64,000 nucleotides of DNA, from assembly GCA_943372995.1 (NCBI GenBank), contig CALSAQ010000003.1, forward strand, positions 389,130-453,129, written 5' to 3'. Every line of letters starts with the position of its first letter. Positions within the stretch are counted from its first letter, which is position 1. Below the pieces are notes generated by a model. That model ran no database searches. It saw only the letters and a program-made list of their open reading frames with translations, and was not told the origin of the DNA. Below are positions 62,749-64,000 of the stretch, in pieces. The DNA is from CAJBVG01 sp943372995 (GTDB lineage Bacteria > Bacteroidota > Bacteroidia > Sphingobacteriales > Sphingobacteriaceae). Both the position numbers and the translations under genes were made by a program.

Positions 62749-63730
62749 ATTGTCTTTTCACCCAAGAGAATTCGTATTCTAACTCAGGAGTTTTCATACG
62801 ATCTGCGATACGTGTTAAGCGATCAGGAAGAGCCATTAAATAATCACGAGCTTTTTCACCAGCATCATTTAATTCATTAATGCTTTCTATTTGCCATTCT
62901 TTTATTAAGTGTCTAATGATATCAATATAATCTATTGAGGTGTATACACCTAGACGTTGTGCAGCATTCGAGAAATGATCGAAGGTTGCTTCCATTGTTT
63001 TACCAGCTTCTTTTAAAAGATGAGCAGGCATAACAATTTTCTTACGCATCATATCTTCAAAAGCAAGTAATACTTCACTTGCATCTACTTTAATAATTTC
63101 TTTTATGAAAGCTTGATAAGCATTAGCATGGCGAGCTTCATCTGAAGCGATAACACCACACATTTTTGCTAATAAAGAATCACCACTTTTTTTAGAAAGA
63201 CTTGCTACTCTACGGTGAGAGATATTGGTAGCCATTTCTTGGAAAGAGGTATATACAAAATTACGGTAAGGATCACGATCGGTACCGATATCGAATCCAT
63301 CGGCGATAAGATATTGGGTAGAAATTTCCAACTGACGCATATCAACACGACCAGATAGGTAAAGGTATTTGTTTAATAGATCACCATGACGATTTTCTTC
63401 GGCAGTCCAATGGCGGAGCCATTTCATCCAACCACCTTCTTCGTCTTTAGATACACCCTCAACGGTAGCTAACCACGATTCGTAAGTAGGTAGAGCTTCT
63501 TCGGTGATGGTATCACCTATAAGTACAATCATTAGGTCGTAAGGAATTTCACGAGCAGCGTCTTGTAAGTCTCTTACTTTATCAAAAAAATCTGGTTTAG
63601 ATGAATCGGGAAGAAAGTCGGTTGGTTGCCAATTTTCCTCTACAGGTTTAAGAAAACTAAACATGTTCTTAAGCATGAAGCCTTCAATATGCTTCATTAC
63701 TTCTCTTCTTTTTTCTTCAAAATATTTCAC
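62747..63730 (-). CDS. Acyl-ACP desaturase (ferritin-like diiron enzyme)
   Basis: The product has 327 residues from a GTG at 63730; ATG at 63697 is the next Met, but the residues before it (EKRREVMKHI) match the family. The fold is the stearoyl-ACP desaturase type: KPVEENWQPTDFLPD near 30, the iron-binding motifs EENRHG and DEARHANAY, and additional Glu residues in helices between them. It should introduce a double bond in acyl-ACP chains in the cytoplasm. A TATATTTG box ends three bases before the GTG, favouring that start. Confidence 0.9.
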   Translation of the reverse strand: MKYFEEKRREVMKHIEGFMLKNMFSFLKPVEENWQPTDFLPDSSKPDFFDKVRDLQDAAREIPYDLMIVLIGDTITEEALPTYESWLATVEGVSKDEEGGWMKWLRHWTAEENRHGDLLNKYLYLSGRVDMRQLEISTQYLIADGFDIGTDRDPYRNFVYTSFQEMATNISHRRVASLSKKSGDSLLAKMCGVIASDEARHANAYQAFIKEIIKVDASEVLLAFEDMMRKKIVMPAHLLKEAGKTMEATFDHFSNAAQRLGVYTSIDYIDIIRHLIKEWQIESINELNDAGEKARDYLMALPDRLTRIADRMKTPELEYEFSWVKRQ

Positions 63731-63733
63731 ACT

Positions 63734-63741
63734 CAAATATA
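63734..63741 (-). promoter_or_regulatory. Predicted leaderless -7 element of the desaturase gene
   Basis: The minus strand reads TATATTTG, then AGT, then GTG: the same box-N3-start spacing as at 25291, 37495 and 37524. Confidence 0.55.
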
Positions 63742-63799
63742 GGTATAAGTATTGAGTAGTGAGTATAGAGGAGGTTAAATAGTTTTAAATTTTGACTCC

Positions 63800-63854
63800 C
63801 TAGTCACTAGTCACTAGTCACCAGTCACTAGTCACTAGTCACCAGTGACTAGTA
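63800..63854. repeat. Array of GTGACTA/GTGACTG heptamers downstream of the rRNA terminator
   Basis: About seven tandem heptamers (minus strand GTGACTA and GTGACTG) lie just after the terminator of the rRNA transcript. The last unit near 63844-63854 is inverted. Orientation relative to the upstream transcript is the same as at 23252 and 45252. Confidence 0.88.
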
Positions 63855-63864
63855 TAGGATATTA

Positions 63865-63899
63865 ATAAAAAAAGCCCGAAGTATTTCTACTCGGGCTTT
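63865..63899 (-). terminator. Terminator of the rRNA operon
   Basis: AAAGCCCGA (63871-63879) pairs with TCGGGCTTT (63891-63899). On the minus strand the hairpin is followed by a run of T. It lies 8 bases after the 3' end of the 5S gene. Confidence 0.92.
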
Positions 63900-63907
63900 A
63901 AATAAAA

Positions 63908-64000
<93 letters not shown>

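Overview
The window is chromosomal DNA of a low-GC member of the Bacteroidota. The signs are a SusC-type TonB-dependent receptor, several secreted proteins with type IX secretion (T9SS) type A or type B sorting domains, TAnnTTTG -7 promoter elements, few Shine-Dalgarno sequences, a split transketolase, and atpD-atpC apart from other atp genes. No phage, insertion sequence, CRISPR array or tRNA was seen. A finer taxonomic placement is not supported. No gene-free stretch reaches 300 bases.

1-18307 is a starch/maltodextrin utilisation region. On the minus strand lie a secreted GH13 enzyme and the 5' part of a susC gene. Divergent from them are a T9SS-exported protein with four starch-binding-like modules and a SusA-like neopullulanase. 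A tight six-gene minus-strand operon (16843 to 7957) then encodes a BadF-type sugar kinase, beta-phosphoglucomutase, a GH65 maltose phosphorylase, two secreted GH13 enzymes and an MFS sugar transporter. An NrtR-type regulator (degenerate Nudix domain plus DNA-binding tail) diverges from that operon. Three 17-bp palindromes of one design, two in the susC-side divergent promoter and one in front of the regulator, suggest one regulon. The implied route is extracellular cutting, TonB uptake, periplasmic trimming, inner-membrane import, phosphorolysis, and two routes to glucose-6-phosphate.

18417-30240 is mostly ordinary: DUF2892 and rhodanese proteins, a GT39 glycosyltransferase with a PAP2 phosphatase, an APC permease, Kup, a cupredoxin-like T9SS protein, a FAH-family enzyme, an M23 peptidase, Bcp, an ArsR/SRPBCC pair and a YdeI-like protein. 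30437-35085 carries the two halves of a split transketolase with two paralogous von Willebrand A proteins between them. 35113-40462 holds an ECF sigma operon, CorA, a class III aminotransferase and a pair of surface proteins.

40591-45250 is the most system-like part. A LytS/LytTR two-component operon (with a DUF58 gene downstream) diverges from an operon of a 34-residue one-helix protein, an ABC ATPase and an ABC-2 permease. The shared intergenic region holds two outward-facing pairs of direct repeats, each with a 21-bp period, as expected for a LytTR regulator driving both operons.

45322-64000 contains trxA, dnaE, atpD-atpC, a second ECF sigma locus, a fused acyl-CoA mutase (IcmF type), a four-helix-bundle (S23-like) protein, a T9SS protein, a beta-CASP metallo-beta-lactamase divergent from an ATP-cone/Mrr-like nuclease, an acyl-ACP desaturase, and the 3' part of a 5S rRNA gene on the minus strand.

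Two genome-wide habits show up. First, many gaps between gene 3' ends are filled with arrays of 7- or 8-bp words that abut or supply the stop codon. Second, four genes have a TAnnTTTG -7 element exactly three bases before the start codon, which predicts leaderless transcripts.
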